Positions 1 through 8,718 of a stretch of DNA of 64,000 nt are shown here, piece by piece; position 1 is the first letter of the stretch, and every line of letters begins with the position of its first letter. Source of the DNA: an uncultured SAR86 cluster bacterium. Lineage in GTDB: Bacteria > Pseudomonadota > Gammaproteobacteria > Magnimaribacterales > D2472. The stretch covers positions 106,236 through 170,235 of the forward strand of contig CACHRR010000001.1 in assembly GCA_902582355.1 (NCBI GenBank). Reading direction: 5' to 3'. Position numbers and translations under genes: made by a program. The notes below the pieces were generated by a model. It searched no databases, had not been told where the DNA came from, and saw only the letters and a list, made by a program, of their open reading frames with translations.

Positions 1-1238
1 ACAAAGCAGGCACTAATGGCGGAGGAGCATTTGTTTTAATCTATTTGTTATGTATTGTGATGATAGGAGTTCCTATTATGATAAGCGAGATTATTATTGG
101 AAGACGAGCAGGAAATAGCCCAATTAATGCTATGAAAAGAACAGCACTGGATTCAAATTCTTCATCCTTGTGGCAATTTGTTGGCTGGAGTGGCATTACA
201 GCAGGTGTCTTGATTTTATCTTTTTATAGTGTCATTGCTGGAATATGTCTAAATTATATATTTATCGCTGCTTCATCAAATGAATTCTTAAGTTCATCAG
301 AACAGTTTGGATCAGTAATTGAGTCACCAGCCAATTTATTATTTTGGCACTCAGTTTTTATGCTGCTTACTTTTTTAATAGTATCTGCTGGTGTAAAAAA
401 TGGTATTGGCAGGATGGTCAAAATTCTTATGCCTATGTTAGGAGCTCTATTAATTTTTATGGTGATTTATGCAATTTTTAATGGGGCATTTATTAAAGCT
501 TTAAGTTTTTTATTTGCTCCTGATTTTTCAAGTGTAACCTCAGAAACATTTTTAAGTGCAATGGGCCAAGCCTTCTTTAGCTTGAGTCTTGGAATGGGTT
601 CAATTATGGCGTATGGAGCTTACATGCCAAAAGATCAGAAAGTCGTTCCAACTTCATTTACAGTCGCTTCTCTAGACACTCTTGTAGCCATGCTTGCTGG
701 ATTGGCAATATTTCCAATTATATTTGCTTTCAACTTAGAGCCAAATAGTGGTCCAGGACTTGTGTTTGTTTCTATGCTTTCAGCATTCAATCAAATGCAG
801 TTTGGCCAATTGATTGGACCCATCTTTTTTATATTATTATCAATAGCTGCATTAAGCTCTTCAATTTCTTTGCTTGAACCAGGGGTTGCATTTTTGTCAG
901 AGGAGGGTTATCTATCAAGAAAGAATTCAGCTTTAGCAATTTCTTTGTTTGCTTGGTCTTTGGGCATTGGAACAGCATTAAGTTTTAATACTTTATCTGG
1001 CTTTGAATTGATATCAGGTAAGAATTTTCTGGATTCTTTAGACTTTATAGCTAATCAAATACTTCTTCCATTTGGTGGAATGATGATTGCAATTTTTGTT
1101 GGTTGGTTTATGAAAAAAGAACTTATAATCAATGAAATCGGATATGTAAATTTAATAATCTATAAGTTATGGAGATTTTTTATTAAATTTATAGCTCCAA
1201 CGAGCGTAGCTTTAATATTTATTTCTCAAATTTTTTAA
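1..1238 (+). CDS. Sodium-dependent transporter, SNF family (5' end outside window)
   Basis: Inner-membrane symporter of the neurotransmitter:sodium symporter (SNF/LeuT-like) family, coupling Na+ entry to uptake of an amino-acid-like substrate. The frame is open from base 3, and its first visible residues KAGTNGGGAF followed by a hydrophobic stretch match the conserved TM1-TM2 region of bacterial SNF proteins, so roughly the first 40-50 residues lie upstream. About ten hydrophobic segments follow, including the family-typical FFSLSLGMGSIMAYGAY segment. The protein ends in a basic, membrane-anchored tail. The substrate cannot be read from the sequence. One base separates its stop from the ratA start. 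The family call is secure; specificity is unknown. Confidence 0.93.
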   Translation, partial: KAGTNGGGAFVLIYLLCIVMIGVPIMISEIIIGRRAGNSPINAMKRTALDSNSSSLWQFVGWSGITAGVLILSFYSVIAGICLNYIFIAASSNEFLSSSEQFGSVIESPANLLFWHSVFMLLTFLIVSAGVKNGIGRMVKILMPMLGALLIFMVIYAIFNGAFIKALSFLFAPDFSSVTSETFLSAMGQAFFSLSLGMGSIMAYGAYMPKDQKVVPTSFTVASLDTLVAMLAGLAIFPIIFAFNLEPNSGPGLVFVSMLSAFNQMQFGQLIGPIFFILLSIAALSSSISLLEPGVAFLSEEGYLSRKNSALAISLFAWSLGIGTALSFNTLSGFELISGKNFLDSLDFIANQILLPFGGMMIAIFVGWFMKKELIINEIGYVNLIIYKLWRFFIKFIAPTSVALIFISQIF

Positions 1239-1239
1239 A

Positions 1240-1665
1240 GTGTCACGAAAGATTAAATTTTCTAGAGTAATTCAAGCATGTCCTGAAGAAGTATTTAATC
1301 AGATATCAAAATTTGAGAACTACACATTATTCATCCCAGGATGTTCGAAAGCGAAGTTGATAGAAAAAAATGATAAATTCGAAATAGGTGAGCTCGAATT
1401 TGAGTTCTTACATAAAAAATATTATATAAAATCCAGGAATTTAATATCAAACAATCATATTAAAATAGAGCAAATTAAAGGGCCTTTTAGACTTTTTGAT
1501 TGCAGTTGGAAAATTACGAGTAATGATGTCAATGTTACGGAGATTTTTTTTGAGGCAGAATTTGAATTACCATTTTTACTAGACAATTTATTACCAGATA
1601 AAATTATAAATAACTTTTGCGATATTTTAGTTAACGCTTTTATAAAAAGAGTTGTTAAGAAATAA
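1240..1665 (+). CDS. ratA: RatA-like START/COQ10-domain protein
   Basis: 141 residues forming a single START-like (polyketide cyclase/COQ10) fold, the family of E. coli RatA (YfjG) and of coenzyme-Q binding COQ10. The N-terminus carries the family features: a conserved SR start, a VFN motif, and FENYTLFIPGCSKAKL around residues 26-41. RatA was described as a factor blocking 70S assembly, while COQ10 homologues bind ubiquinone; sequence alone does not decide which role applies. The start is GTG, one base after the upstream stop. The partner ratB, usually next door, is absent. The gene converges on bamE with no spacer: the two stop codons abut at 1665/1666. Confidence 0.85.
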   Translation: MSRKIKFSRVIQACPEEVFNQISKFENYTLFIPGCSKAKLIEKNDKFEIGELEFEFLHKKYYIKSRNLISNNHIKIEQIKGPFRLFDCSWKITSNDVNVTEIFFEAEFELPFLLDNLLPDKIINNFCDILVNAFIKRVVKK

Positions 1666-2013
1666 TTACTTTGAAATGTCTTCAATAATCCAACTATCCA
1701 CGAGATCATTATCATTAAAAAAAATTGTTAATTTCTTCTCTTCTAAAAGATTATCGCCAATTTTTATAGAGTAAAAGTAATCCCATCTTTGTGAATGATA
1801 TGGATCTTTAATTAAAGAAGTGCCAAAAATAAATTGAACTTGCTCTTTTGACAAACCTTGAGAAAGATTTTCAATTTCTTCATCCTCGAAAATATTCCCT
1901 TGAAGAATAGGGACCTTATATGGACTTAAAGATGAACAAGATGAAATAAAGAAAACAGAAAACAAAATATAAATTTTATTAGAAAAATTAATTTTTGATA
2001 TTCTTTTCATCAT
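1666..2013 (-). CDS. bamE: Outer membrane assembly lipoprotein BamE (SmpA/OmlA)
   Basis: Small lipoprotein subunit of the BAM complex that inserts beta-barrel proteins into the outer membrane; BamA is encoded in the same window at 13830. Residues 1-25 form a lipoprotein signal peptide (basic start, hydrophobic core) ending in the lipobox FISSC, with Cys26 as the predicted lipidation site. The mature part has the family landmarks: YKVPILQGN, then LSKEQVQFIFGT and the DPYHSQRWDYFYS segment. Length (115 aa) is normal. It is divergent from fur, 47 bp away, the same bamE/fur pairing seen in many gammaproteobacteria. Confidence 0.95.
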   Translation of the reverse strand: MMKRISKINFSNKIYILFSVFFISSCSSLSPYKVPILQGNIFEDEEIENLSQGLSKEQVQFIFGTSLIKDPYHSQRWDYFYSIKIGDNLLEEKKLTIFFNDNDLVDSWIIEDISK

Positions 2014-2060
2014 AAAACATTATAATTGGAATTAAATTAAACTGTACAATTAAAATTTCA

Positions 2061-2477
2061 ATGAACAATCAAAACAAGGAACTAAAGAAAGCAGGTTTAA
2101 AAGCAACATTACCTAGGATAAAAATAATGGAGGTTTTGGAGTCAACTGCAATTCAAGAAGAAGCTCATTTTAGTGCTGAAGATATTTACAAAGAACTTCT
2201 AGTTAAAGGAGAAAATATAGGTTTAGCATCTGTATACAGAGTATTAACTCAATTTGAGTCTGCTGGAATGGTAAAAAAACATCATTTTGAAGGCAGTCAT
2301 GCTGTATATGAAGTCATTGAAGAAAATCATGAGCATATGGTCGATGTTGAAACTGGAAAAGTACTTGAATTTCAAGATACTGAATTAGTGAATAGATTAA
2401 ATAAGATTGCTAACAATTCAGGCTATCAATTAGTTGATCATAATCTTGTGCTTCATGTAAAAAAAATAGAATCATAA
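2061..2477 (+). CDS. fur: Ferric uptake regulator Fur, cysteine-free
   Basis: Iron-responsive transcriptional repressor. The N-terminal winged helix closely follows E. coli Fur: LKKAGLKATLPRIKIMEVL, then HFSAEDIYKELL and the recognition-helix region GLASVYRVLTQFESAGMV. The metal-binding and dimerisation half retains the histidine-rich ENHEHM segment and HHFEG. Unusually, the protein has no cysteine at all: the position of the E. coli CxxC pair (LICLDCGKV) reads MVDVETGKV. The C-terminus also stops early, giving 138 aa against 148 in E. coli. It is thus closer to the Pseudomonas type, where the structural Zn cysteines are also reduced. I found no convincing Fur box in the 47 bp upstream. Confidence 0.95.
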   Translation: MNNQNKELKKAGLKATLPRIKIMEVLESTAIQEEAHFSAEDIYKELLVKGENIGLASVYRVLTQFESAGMVKKHHFEGSHAVYEVIEENHEHMVDVETGKVLEFQDTELVNRLNKIANNSGYQLVDHNLVLHVKKIES

Positions 2478-2483
2478 TTACAT

Positions 2484-2511
2484 CTTGAACTAATCGTTTG
2501 TATCCCAATAT
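2484..2511 (+). promoter_or_regulatory. Sigma-32 (heat-shock) promoter for grpE-dnaK-dnaJ
   Basis: The sequence CTTGAAC at 2484-2490, a 13-base spacer, and CCCAATAT at 2504-2511 match the E. coli sigma-32 consensus (CTTGAAA, 13-15 nt, CCCCATnT) at nearly every conserved position. It lies just after the fur stop codon and 21 bases before the grpE ATG, exactly where a promoter for the chaperone operon should be. This implies an RpoH-type sigma factor elsewhere in the genome. Confidence 0.85.
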
Positions 2512-2532
2512 ATTGGCTATGGGGACAGTTTT

Positions 2533-3120
2533 ATGACAAAAAACGACAAATTAACTGAAGAAAATCTTCATGCAGATGATCATACTGTTCATGCAGATGA
2601 TCAAACTGTTAATGGTGCTCAAAGTGAAGTTCATAATGATAATGTATCTGAAGATGAACAAGTAATTGGTAATCCATCATATGAGGAACTTCTTGATAAA
2701 AAAGAAGAACTTGAAGAGTCACTGCTAAGAGCCAATGCTGAACTTGATAATGCCTTCAAAAGAAGCTTGATTGAAGTTGAAAAAGCACATAAATATGGTA
2801 CAGAAAGATTATTAACTGAGTTATTGCCAATAATAGATAATTTAGAACATGCATTAAATAATTTATCTAAAAATTCAACAAATGAAGATAGAGAAGGAAT
2901 TGAGTTAACATTAAAATCTTTTGAATCAACTCTTGATAAATTTGGAATGATACCTATCTATCCCGTAGATGAGGAATTTAATCCTGAGAAACATGAAGCA
3001 GTTTCTATGGAAAAAGATGAAAATAAAAAAGATGGTTTTATCGGTAACGTCTTCCAGAGAGGATGGGAGCTTCATAAAAGAGTAATAAGGCCAGCAAGAG
3101 TTACAGTAATTAAGAATTAG
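2533..3120 (+). CDS. grpE: Nucleotide exchange factor GrpE
   Basis: Dimeric co-chaperone that releases ADP from DnaK. Residues 1-45 are acidic and apparently disordered. Residues about 50-110 form the long helix/coiled coil ([19 protein letters not shown]). The C-terminal beta-domain carries the family signature [10 protein letters not shown] and the closing [16 protein letters not shown]. Length (195 aa) is typical. The N-terminus contains two tandem HADDxTV repeats encoded by a 21-bp duplication. It is the first gene of the heat-shock operon, preceded by the sigma-32 promoter, and only 10 bases separate it from dnaK. Having grpE next to dnaK, as here, is ancestral; in E. coli the two are separated. 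Confidence 0.97.
   Translation: MTKNDKLTEENLHADDHTVHADDQTVNGAQSEVHNDNVSEDEQVIGNPSYEELLDKKEELEESLLRANAELDNAFKRSLIEVEKAHKYGTERLLTELLPIIDNLEHALNNLSKNSTNEDREGIELTLKSFESTLDKFGMIPIYPVDEEFNPEKHEAVSMEKDENKKDGFIGNVFQRGWELHKRVIRPARVTVIKN
2569..2610 (+). repeat. 21-bp in-frame tandem duplication in grpE
   Basis: Units 2569-2589 and 2590-2610 differ at a single base (a T/A change giving His versus Gln). They encode [14 protein letters not shown] in the disordered acidic N-terminus of GrpE. The near-identity at DNA level points to a recent slippage duplication. Confidence 0.9.
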
Positions 3121-3130
3121 AGGTAAAAAT

Positions 3131-5047
3131 ATGTCAAAAATAATAGGAATTGATTTAGGCACTACAAACAGTTGTGTAGCCGTTGTTGAAGGTCAACAAC
3201 AAAAAGTAATCGAAAATGCAGAGGGTGGTAGAACCACTCCTTCAGTAATCGCATATACTGATAATGATGAAGTCTTAGTAGGACTTCCTGCAAAGAGACA
3301 GGCTGTAACAAATCCTGAAAATACCTTGTATGCTATAAAAAGACTAATTGGAAGAACCTTTAATGATGAGGTCGTCAGTAAGGATGCTGATATGGTTCCT
3401 TACAAGATTGTGAAAGCTGATAATGGTGATGCATGGGTAGAAGCTGCTAAAAAACAGTTGGCACCCCCACAAGTAGCTGCTGAAGTTCTTAAAAAAATGA
3501 AAAAAACAGCTGAAGACTATTTAGGGCATGAAGTAAAAGAAGCGGTCATAACTGTTCCTGCTTATTTTAATGATTCACAAAGACAAGCAACAAAGGATGC
3601 AGGAAAAATCGCAGGTCTTGATGTTAAAAGAATCATTAATGAGCCAACTGCTGCTGCTTTAGCATATGGACTGGATAAAGGAAAAGGAGATTCCACTGTT
3701 GCTGTATACGATCTAGGCGGAGGAACTTTTGACATATCAATAATTGAAATATCTGATGTAGATGGCGAACATCAATTTGAGGTCTTATCAACTAATGGTG
3801 ACACATTTTTAGGTGGTGAAGATTTTGATTTAAGACTTATTGATTATTTTGTAGATAAATTTAAAGAAGAGTCAGGATTTGATCTTAAAAGTGATCCACT
3901 TGCTTTGCAAAGATTGAAGGAGGCAGCTGAAAAAGCAAAAATCGAACTTTCTTCATCAGAACAAACGGAAGTGAATTTACCATACATTACTGCAGATAGC
4001 TCTGGGCCAAAGCACTTTGTTCATAAAATCACAAGAGCAAAACTTGAATCTCTTGTAGAGGATTTAGTTGATAAAAGTTTAGAGCCTTTGAAGCTAGCAC
4101 TAAAAGATGCGAAAATTTCTAAAGGTGACATTAGTGAAATTCTTTTAGTAGGAGGGCAAACAAGAATGCCCCTTGTTCAAAAGAAAGTATCTGAATTTTT
4201 TGGAAAAGAGCCAAGAAAAGATTTGAATCCAGATGAAGCTGTTGCTGTTGGTGCCGCAATTCAAGGCTCAGTTTTATCAGGAGACACTACAGATGTTCTA
4301 TTATTAGATGTTACACCTCTCACACTGGGTATAGAAACCTTAGGTGGAGTTGCAACTCCATTGATTGAGAAAAACACAACAATTCCAACACAAAAATCTC
4401 AAGTTTTTTCAACAGCTGAAGATAATCAGACCGCAGTTACAGTTCACGTCATTCAAGGAGAAAGAACTCAAGCATCTCAAAATAAGTCACTTGGTCAGTT
4501 TAATTTAACTGATATACCAGCTGCATCAAGAGGTGTTCCTCAAATTGAAGTCTCATTTGATTTAGATGCTAATGGAATTTTAAACGTATCTGCAAAAGAT
4601 AAAAATACAGGCAAAGAACAATCAATTGTTATAAAAGCTTCTAGCGGATTATCAGATGATGATATAGAGAAAATGGTCAAAGACGCTGAGGCAAATGCCG
4701 AAGATGACAAAAAATTTGAAGAACTTGTCAAAACAAAAAATAATGCCGACATGTTAGTCCATGCAACTAGAAAGACAATTGAAGAATCTTCAGATAAGTT
4801 AGAAGATGATGAAAAAAATCTTGTTGAAGAAGCTGTTGTTAAACTTGAAGAAGCAATTTCATCAGAAGATATTGAAAGTATTGAATCATCAACAAAAAAC
4901 CTTAATGACGTTTTAACACCTCTTACACAAAAACTTTATAAACAAGAATCTCCTGAGGGACAAACTGAGTCTAAAGACGAATCTGAAGAATCTACAGAAA
5001 ATACAGTTGATGCCGAGTTTGAAGAAGTAAAAGAAGAAGAAAAATAG
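3131..5047 (+). CDS. dnaK: Chaperone DnaK (Hsp70)
   Basis: ATP-dependent chaperone working with DnaJ and GrpE on unfolded cytoplasmic proteins. The ATPase domain occupies residues 1-385: phosphate-1 motif [17 protein letters not shown] near residue 5, the connector [14 protein letters not shown] near 171, and phosphate-2 motif [13 protein letters not shown] near 193. The linker [15 protein letters not shown] is intact, followed by the substrate-binding beta domain, helical lid and an acidic tail ending EEVKEEEK, similar to E. coli. At 638 aa it matches E. coli DnaK in length. A clear Shine-Dalgarno (AGAGGT) precedes the ATG. It sits between grpE and dnaJ. Confidence 0.99.
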   Translation: MSKIIGIDLGTTNSCVAVVEGQQQKVIENAEGGRTTPSVIAYTDNDEVLVGLPAKRQAVTNPENTLYAIKRLIGRTFNDEVVSKDADMVPYKIVKADNGDAWVEAAKKQLAPPQVAAEVLKKMKKTAEDYLGHEVKEAVITVPAYFNDSQRQATKDAGKIAGLDVKRIINEPTAAALAYGLDKGKGDSTVAVYDLGGGTFDISIIEISDVDGEHQFEVLSTNGDTFLGGEDFDLRLIDYFVDKFKEESGFDLKSDPLALQRLKEAAEKAKIELSSSEQTEVNLPYITADSSGPKHFVHKITRAKLESLVEDLVDKSLEPLKLALKDAKISKGDISEILLVGGQTRMPLVQKKVSEFFGKEPRKDLNPDEAVAVGAAIQGSVLSGDTTDVLLLDVTPLTLGIETLGGVATPLIEKNTTIPTQKSQVFSTAEDNQTAVTVHVIQGERTQASQNKSLGQFNLTDIPAASRGVPQIEVSFDLDANGILNVSAKDKNTGKEQSIVIKASSGLSDDDIEKMVKDAEANAEDDKKFEELVKTKNNADMLVHATRKTIEESSDKLEDDEKNLVEEAVVKLEEAISSEDIESIESSTKNLNDVLTPLTQKLYKQESPEGQTESKDESEESTENTVDAEFEEVKEEEK

Positions 5048-5056
5048 TTTAATATC

Positions 5057-6160
5057 ATGTCCAAGAGAGACTATTATGAAACTTTAGAAGTCTCTCGAAG
5101 TGCTTCAGCTAGCGAACTTAAGAAAGCTTTCAAAAAGAAAGCTATGAAATACCATCCTGATAGAAATCCTGATAATCCATCGGCTGCAAAGAAATTTAAA
5201 GAAGCTGCAGAAGCTTATGATGTTCTTTCAGACCCTCAAAAAAAATCAGCTTATGATCAATTTGGACACTCAGGTGTTGAGGGTATGGGTGGTGGAGGCC
5301 CTAATTTTAATGACATTAACATAAATGATATTTTTGGTGACATATTTGGCGATGTTTTTGGAACAAGATCTCAATCAAGAAGACAAGCAAGAGGATCAGA
5401 CCTTCAATATAATCTTGAATTAACCCTAAAAGAAGCTGTGCTTGGCATTGAAAAAAAAATAAAGATTCCTTCCCATAGAAAATGTCATGATTGTAATGGA
5501 AGTGGAGCTGCAAGAGGGTCAAGACCAGTAACATGTATGAATTGCAATGGAACAGGACAGGTAAGAATGCAACAAGGATTCTTTTCGGTCCAACAAACAT
5601 GCTCCGTTTGTGGAGGAACTGGGCAAGTTATAAAAGATAAATGTAAAACTTGTGGTGGTGTTGGAGCAATTAAAGAAAATAAAACCTTATCAGTCAATAT
5701 ACCTGCTGGCGTTGATAATGGAGACAAAGTAAGACTGACGGGTGAGGGTGAATGGTCAAAAGATGGTCGATCTGGAGATTTATATGTTGCTATAAGAGTT
5801 ATTGAGAATCCAATTTTTGAGAGAGACGGGAGACATTTATATATTGAAGCTCCAATTCCTTTTGAAATTTCTGTTTTAGGAGGATCAATAAACATTCCAA
5901 CTTTAGAAAAATCAATATCATTAAAAATACCTGCAAATACTCAAACTGGTAAAGTTTTTCGTATCAAAGGAAAAGGAGCCTCAATTGTAAGAAACAGTAG
6001 AAGGGGGGATATTTTATGTAGAGTAATAGTTGAAACCCCATCTAATTTAACTAAAGATCAAATTAAATTACTTAATGAGTTGACTTCATCACTGCATCAA
6101 TCAAAGAACTATCCTGGAACAGATACATTCTTGAAAGCTATTTCAAAGATAAAAGAATGA
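5057..6160 (+). CDS. dnaJ: Co-chaperone DnaJ (Hsp40)
   Basis: Stimulates DnaK ATPase and delivers substrates. The J domain (residues 1-70) contains the essential HPD in [17 protein letters not shown] Gly/Phe-rich linker follows ([12 protein letters not shown]...FGDIFGD). The cysteine-rich zinc domain has all four CxxCxGxG repeats ([32 protein letters not shown]), then the two C-terminal substrate-binding beta domains and the dimerisation tail. Length 367 aa against 376 in E. coli. The stop codon overlaps the dapB start in ATGA, implying translational coupling. Confidence 0.99.
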   Translation: MSKRDYYETLEVSRSASASELKKAFKKKAMKYHPDRNPDNPSAAKKFKEAAEAYDVLSDPQKKSAYDQFGHSGVEGMGGGGPNFNDININDIFGDIFGDVFGTRSQSRRQARGSDLQYNLELTLKEAVLGIEKKIKIPSHRKCHDCNGSGAARGSRPVTCMNCNGTGQVRMQQGFFSVQQTCSVCGGTGQVIKDKCKTCGGVGAIKENKTLSVNIPAGVDNGDKVRLTGEGEWSKDGRSGDLYVAIRVIENPIFERDGRHLYIEAPIPFEISVLGGSINIPTLEKSISLKIPANTQTGKVFRIKGKGASIVRNSRRGDILCRVIVETPSNLTKDQIKLLNELTSSLHQSKNYPGTDTFLKAISKIKE

Positions 6161-6813
6161 TGTTAAAAGTTTTTATTAATGGAAAATCTGGAAAAATGGG
6201 CCAGTCTATATCAAAACTTATTCAAAAAGATAAAAGCTATACTCTTAATAACACTAATTTGTTTACGTCAGATGTTGTTATTGACTTTTCTCATCCTAAT
6301 TCAACATCAGAAATTTTAAAAAAATGTAAGCAAAATAATATACCCCTTTTAATTGGCACAACAGGCTTAGACAAAAAACTAGTAAATGAAATCAAAACTT
6401 CTTCAAAAAAGGTACCAATTTTATTGGCAGCTAATATGAGTATTGGAATTAATCAGCTTAAAGAGTCATTAGAAGAATTTATAAATTCAAGTGATGAAAA
6501 ATTTGATTGTTTGATTGAAGAAACACATCATTCACAAAAAATAGATAAACCATCAGGCACAGCAATAGAATTATCTAATCTATTAAAAATTAAGGATAAA
6601 AAACAAAACATTTTATCCTTAAAGATAATTTCTTACAGAAAAGATAATGTATTTGGAGTTCACAAAGTCACTTTTAAGAGTAAGAGTTCATCTTTTCAAT
6701 TTCAGCATGAAGCACTTTCAAGAGATGTTTTTGCTGATGGCGCGCTTTTTTGTGCTAAAAAGCTTGTTGAATTAGAACCAAGTCTTTATGCATTTAGAGA
6801 TATTATTAAATAG
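6157..6813 (+). CDS. dapB: 4-hydroxy-tetrahydrodipicolinate reductase DapB (compact form)
   Basis: NAD(P)H-dependent reductase of the diaminopimelate/lysine pathway; DapD and DapE, which act later, are encoded at 38584 and 37464. Visible motifs are the Rossmann [11 protein letters not shown] at residues 6-16, DVVIDFSHP, the GTTG loop, the catalytic [16 protein letters not shown] with the HH pair, Lys and PSGTA, and the C-terminal [10 protein letters not shown]. At 218 aa it is about 50 residues shorter than E. coli DapB. The losses are in the loop after the Rossmann turn and in the second beta-sheet region; no catalytic motif is missing. It overlaps dnaJ by 4 nt. A second ATG three bases downstream is an alternative start. 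In many relatives carA follows dapB; here carAB lies far away. Confidence 0.94.
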   Translation: MMLKVFINGKSGKMGQSISKLIQKDKSYTLNNTNLFTSDVVIDFSHPNSTSEILKKCKQNNIPLLIGTTGLDKKLVNEIKTSSKKVPILLAANMSIGINQLKESLEEFINSSDEKFDCLIEETHHSQKIDKPSGTAIELSNLLKIKDKKQNILSLKIISYRKDNVFGVHKVTFKSKSSSFQFQHEALSRDVFADGALFCAKKLVELEPSLYAFRDIIK

Positions 6814-6844
6814 AAAAATCTTTCAAAATCTTGTTTTTTTCTAT
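6810..6844 (+). terminator. Possible weak AT-only terminator after dapB
   Basis: ATAGAAAAA (6810-6818) and TTTTTCTAT (6836-6844) form a perfect 9-bp inverted repeat around a 17-nt loop, with the T-run inside the right arm. The stem has one G-C pair, so it would be weak. The position between dapB and the rpsB leader suits an operon boundary, but this could be chance in such AT-rich DNA. Confidence 0.3.
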
Positions 6845-6885
6845 AAAATGTTCGAACTTTAAATACGAAAATTCTATTAAAATAA

Positions 6886-6949
6886 AGTTGGGGTGCTTTT
6901 TAGGTTAGCTTTATTACGAATTGGAGAATAACCCCCTAGGAGATTAACA
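6886..6949 (+). promoter_or_regulatory. Structured 5' leader of rpsB-tsf (candidate S2 autoregulatory element)
   Basis: The rpsB leader is the only GC-richer patch in a 136-base intergenic region. GGGGT (6890-6894) can pair with ACCCC (6931-6935), and TAGG (6901-6904) with CCTA (6935-6938), so alternative or nested helices close just upstream of the AGGAG ribosome-binding site. S2 represses rpsB-tsf translation through a leader structure in gammaproteobacteria (established for E. coli). Assigning that role here is inference from position and pairing potential. Confidence 0.5.
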
Positions 6950-7855
6950 TTGAGTATAGTTTCAATTAAAGACCTGCTTCAAGCAGGCGTTCATTTTGGT
7001 CATCAACAAAGATTCTGGAATCCTAAAATGGAACAATATATTTTTGATACAAGAAAACAAATAAGCATAATTAATCTTGAATTAACTCAAGAATATTTGA
7101 ATGCCGCTGCTTCAAAAGCAGAAGATATTTGCTCTAAAGGTAATAAAATTTTGTTTGTTGGAACAAAAAGATCAGCTTGCAAAACAATAAAAGAAGAGGC
7201 ATCTTCAATTGGTCTTCCCTATGTTGATAAAAGATGGTTGGGCGGTACTCTTACAAATTGGAAAACTATTAGGGGTTCTATTAGGCGATTAATAGACATT
7301 GAAGAGATGATTTCTTCAGGAAGAATTGAGAAGCTTATAAAAAAAGAAGCAGTTGAAATTCAAAAAGAATATACAAAACTGCAAGCTAGTGTTGGCGGCA
7401 TAAAAGACATGAAAGGCCTTCCAGATGCTTTATTTGTTATCGATGTAAAGTATGAAAAAATTGCAGTGCTTGAAGCAAAAAAAATGGGTATACCAGTTAT
7501 AGCTTTAATTGATACAAATTCAGATCCTGATGGAATAGATACAATTATTCCAGGTAATGATGATGCTATCCGGTCAGTTAGACTTGTTACAAAAGTAATT
7601 TCAGATGCATGTGCTAGAGGTATTGAGTCATCAAAAGGATTTTCTCCAAAATCTGATTCTCCAATAATTCAAACAGTTAAAAAGGATGATCAAAATCAGC
7701 CAGAACAAAATGAAATTCTTAAAAAAAATTCAAATGAAGGTAATGACATTGAAGGGGAACTTATGGAGGCCAAAGATGAAAAGAAGGTTATCGAAACAGA
7801 TTTAACTGAAAAAATAGATGATGGTGAATCCGAAGATAAAAAAGAGGATTCGTAA
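6950..7855 (+). CDS. rpsB: 30S ribosomal protein S2 with acidic C-terminal extension
   Basis: Structural protein of the small subunit. The N-terminal core is canonical: [19 protein letters not shown], the [14 protein letters not shown] region and [23 protein letters not shown]. The start is TTG (6950), supported by AGGAG seven bases upstream and by alignment of [19 protein letters not shown] to other S2 N-termini. The protein is 301 aa against 241 in E. coli. The extra ~70 residues are a low-complexity tail rich in Glu, Asp, Lys and Asn, without a recognisable domain. tsf follows after 2 bases, as in most bacteria. Confidence 0.98.
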   Translation: MSIVSIKDLLQAGVHFGHQQRFWNPKMEQYIFDTRKQISIINLELTQEYLNAAASKAEDICSKGNKILFVGTKRSACKTIKEEASSIGLPYVDKRWLGGTLTNWKTIRGSIRRLIDIEEMISSGRIEKLIKKEAVEIQKEYTKLQASVGGIKDMKGLPDALFVIDVKYEKIAVLEAKKMGIPVIALIDTNSDPDGIDTIIPGNDDAIRSVRLVTKVISDACARGIESSKGFSPKSDSPIIQTVKKDDQNQPEQNEILKKNSNEGNDIEGELMEAKDEKKVIETDLTEKIDDGESEDKKEDS

Positions 7856-7857
7856 AA

Positions 7858-8715
7858 ATGGAGATTAAAGCATCTCAAGTTAAAGAATTAAGGGATATTA
7901 CAGGTGTTGCTATGATGGATTGTAAAAAAGCTCTTGTTGATTGCGATGGCGATATTGAAAAGGCATTGGATCTTCTAAGATCAAATAGTGCATTAAAAGC
8001 AGAAAAAAAATCTTCACGAGTGGCTGCTGATGGAGTATTAGTCATTTCAATCGGAGATTCTTATGGAACTATTGTTGAAGTTAATTCAGAAACAGATTTT
8101 GCAGCAAAAGATTCTAATTTTTTGTCTTTTGCTGAAAAAGTAAAAGAGTACATATCTAATAACAAAGTTTTAAGTATCGAAACTTTTGCAAGTACACCAC
8201 TTGAAGATGATAGAAAAACTTTAGTTCAAACAATAGGTGAAAATGTTCAGTTGAGAAGATTAAAGACAATTGAGTTCAGTCAAGACATGAATATTGGCAT
8301 GTATCTTCATCCAGACTCAAAGCTTGGTTCATTAGTAACGATGAAAAATGGAACCAATGAGATAGCAAAAGATGTTGCAATGCATGTATCAGCATTCAAC
8401 CCTTTGTGTCTATCAAAAGATGATATAGAAAGCGAAATTCTAGAAAGAGAAAAATCCATTTATATGAATCAAGCCGAAGAATCTGGAAAACCTAAGGAAA
8501 TTATGGATAAAATGGTTGAGGGAAAAGTTAATAGATTTTTATCAGAAGTATCTCTTCTGTCACAAAGTTTTGTTAAAAACCCTGATATTACAATTAAAGA
8601 CTATATAGATAATGCTGATGCAAGCATTGTTTCATTTGTTAGATTTAAAGTTGGTGAGGGAATTGAAGTAAAATCAAAAGACTTTGCTGAAGAGGTTGCC
8701 GAACAGTTAAAATAA
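7858..8715 (+). CDS. tsf: Translation elongation factor Ts
   Basis: Guanine nucleotide exchange factor for EF-Tu. The N-terminal UBA-like domain (residues 1-50) includes LRDITGVAMMDCKKAL. The core carries the EF-Tu-contacting TDFAAKDSNF, IGENVQLRRL, MHVSAFNP and the closing MVEGKVNRFLSEVSLLSQSFVK segment. Length 285 aa, as in E. coli (283). It lies 2 bases after rpsB and 3 before pyrH, in the classic rpsB-tsf-pyrH-frr order. Confidence 0.99.
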   Translation: MEIKASQVKELRDITGVAMMDCKKALVDCDGDIEKALDLLRSNSALKAEKKSSRVAADGVLVISIGDSYGTIVEVNSETDFAAKDSNFLSFAEKVKEYISNNKVLSIETFASTPLEDDRKTLVQTIGENVQLRRLKTIEFSQDMNIGMYLHPDSKLGSLVTMKNGTNEIAKDVAMHVSAFNPLCLSKDDIESEILEREKSIYMNQAEESGKPKEIMDKMVEGKVNRFLSEVSLLSQSFVKNPDITIKDYIDNADASIVSFVRFKVGEGIEVKSKDFAEEVAEQLK

Positions 8716-8718
8716 ATT

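Noticed and set aside
1240..2013. ratA with bamE as a toxin-antitoxin module
   Set aside because: Despite the RatA name, there is no RatB or other antitoxin partner, and bamE is a lipoprotein on the opposite strand; the pair is just conserved neighbourhood.
2014..2060. Possible Fur box between bamE and fur
   Set aside because: The interval is AT-rich, but no 19-bp GATAATGATAATCATTATC-like palindrome scores convincingly by eye.
5485..5895. 136-aa open frame on the minus strand inside dnaJ
   Set aside because: It is a shadow of the dnaJ cysteine-rich region: the plus-strand frame has all four zinc motifs, and the antisense product has no family resemblance or spacing for expression.
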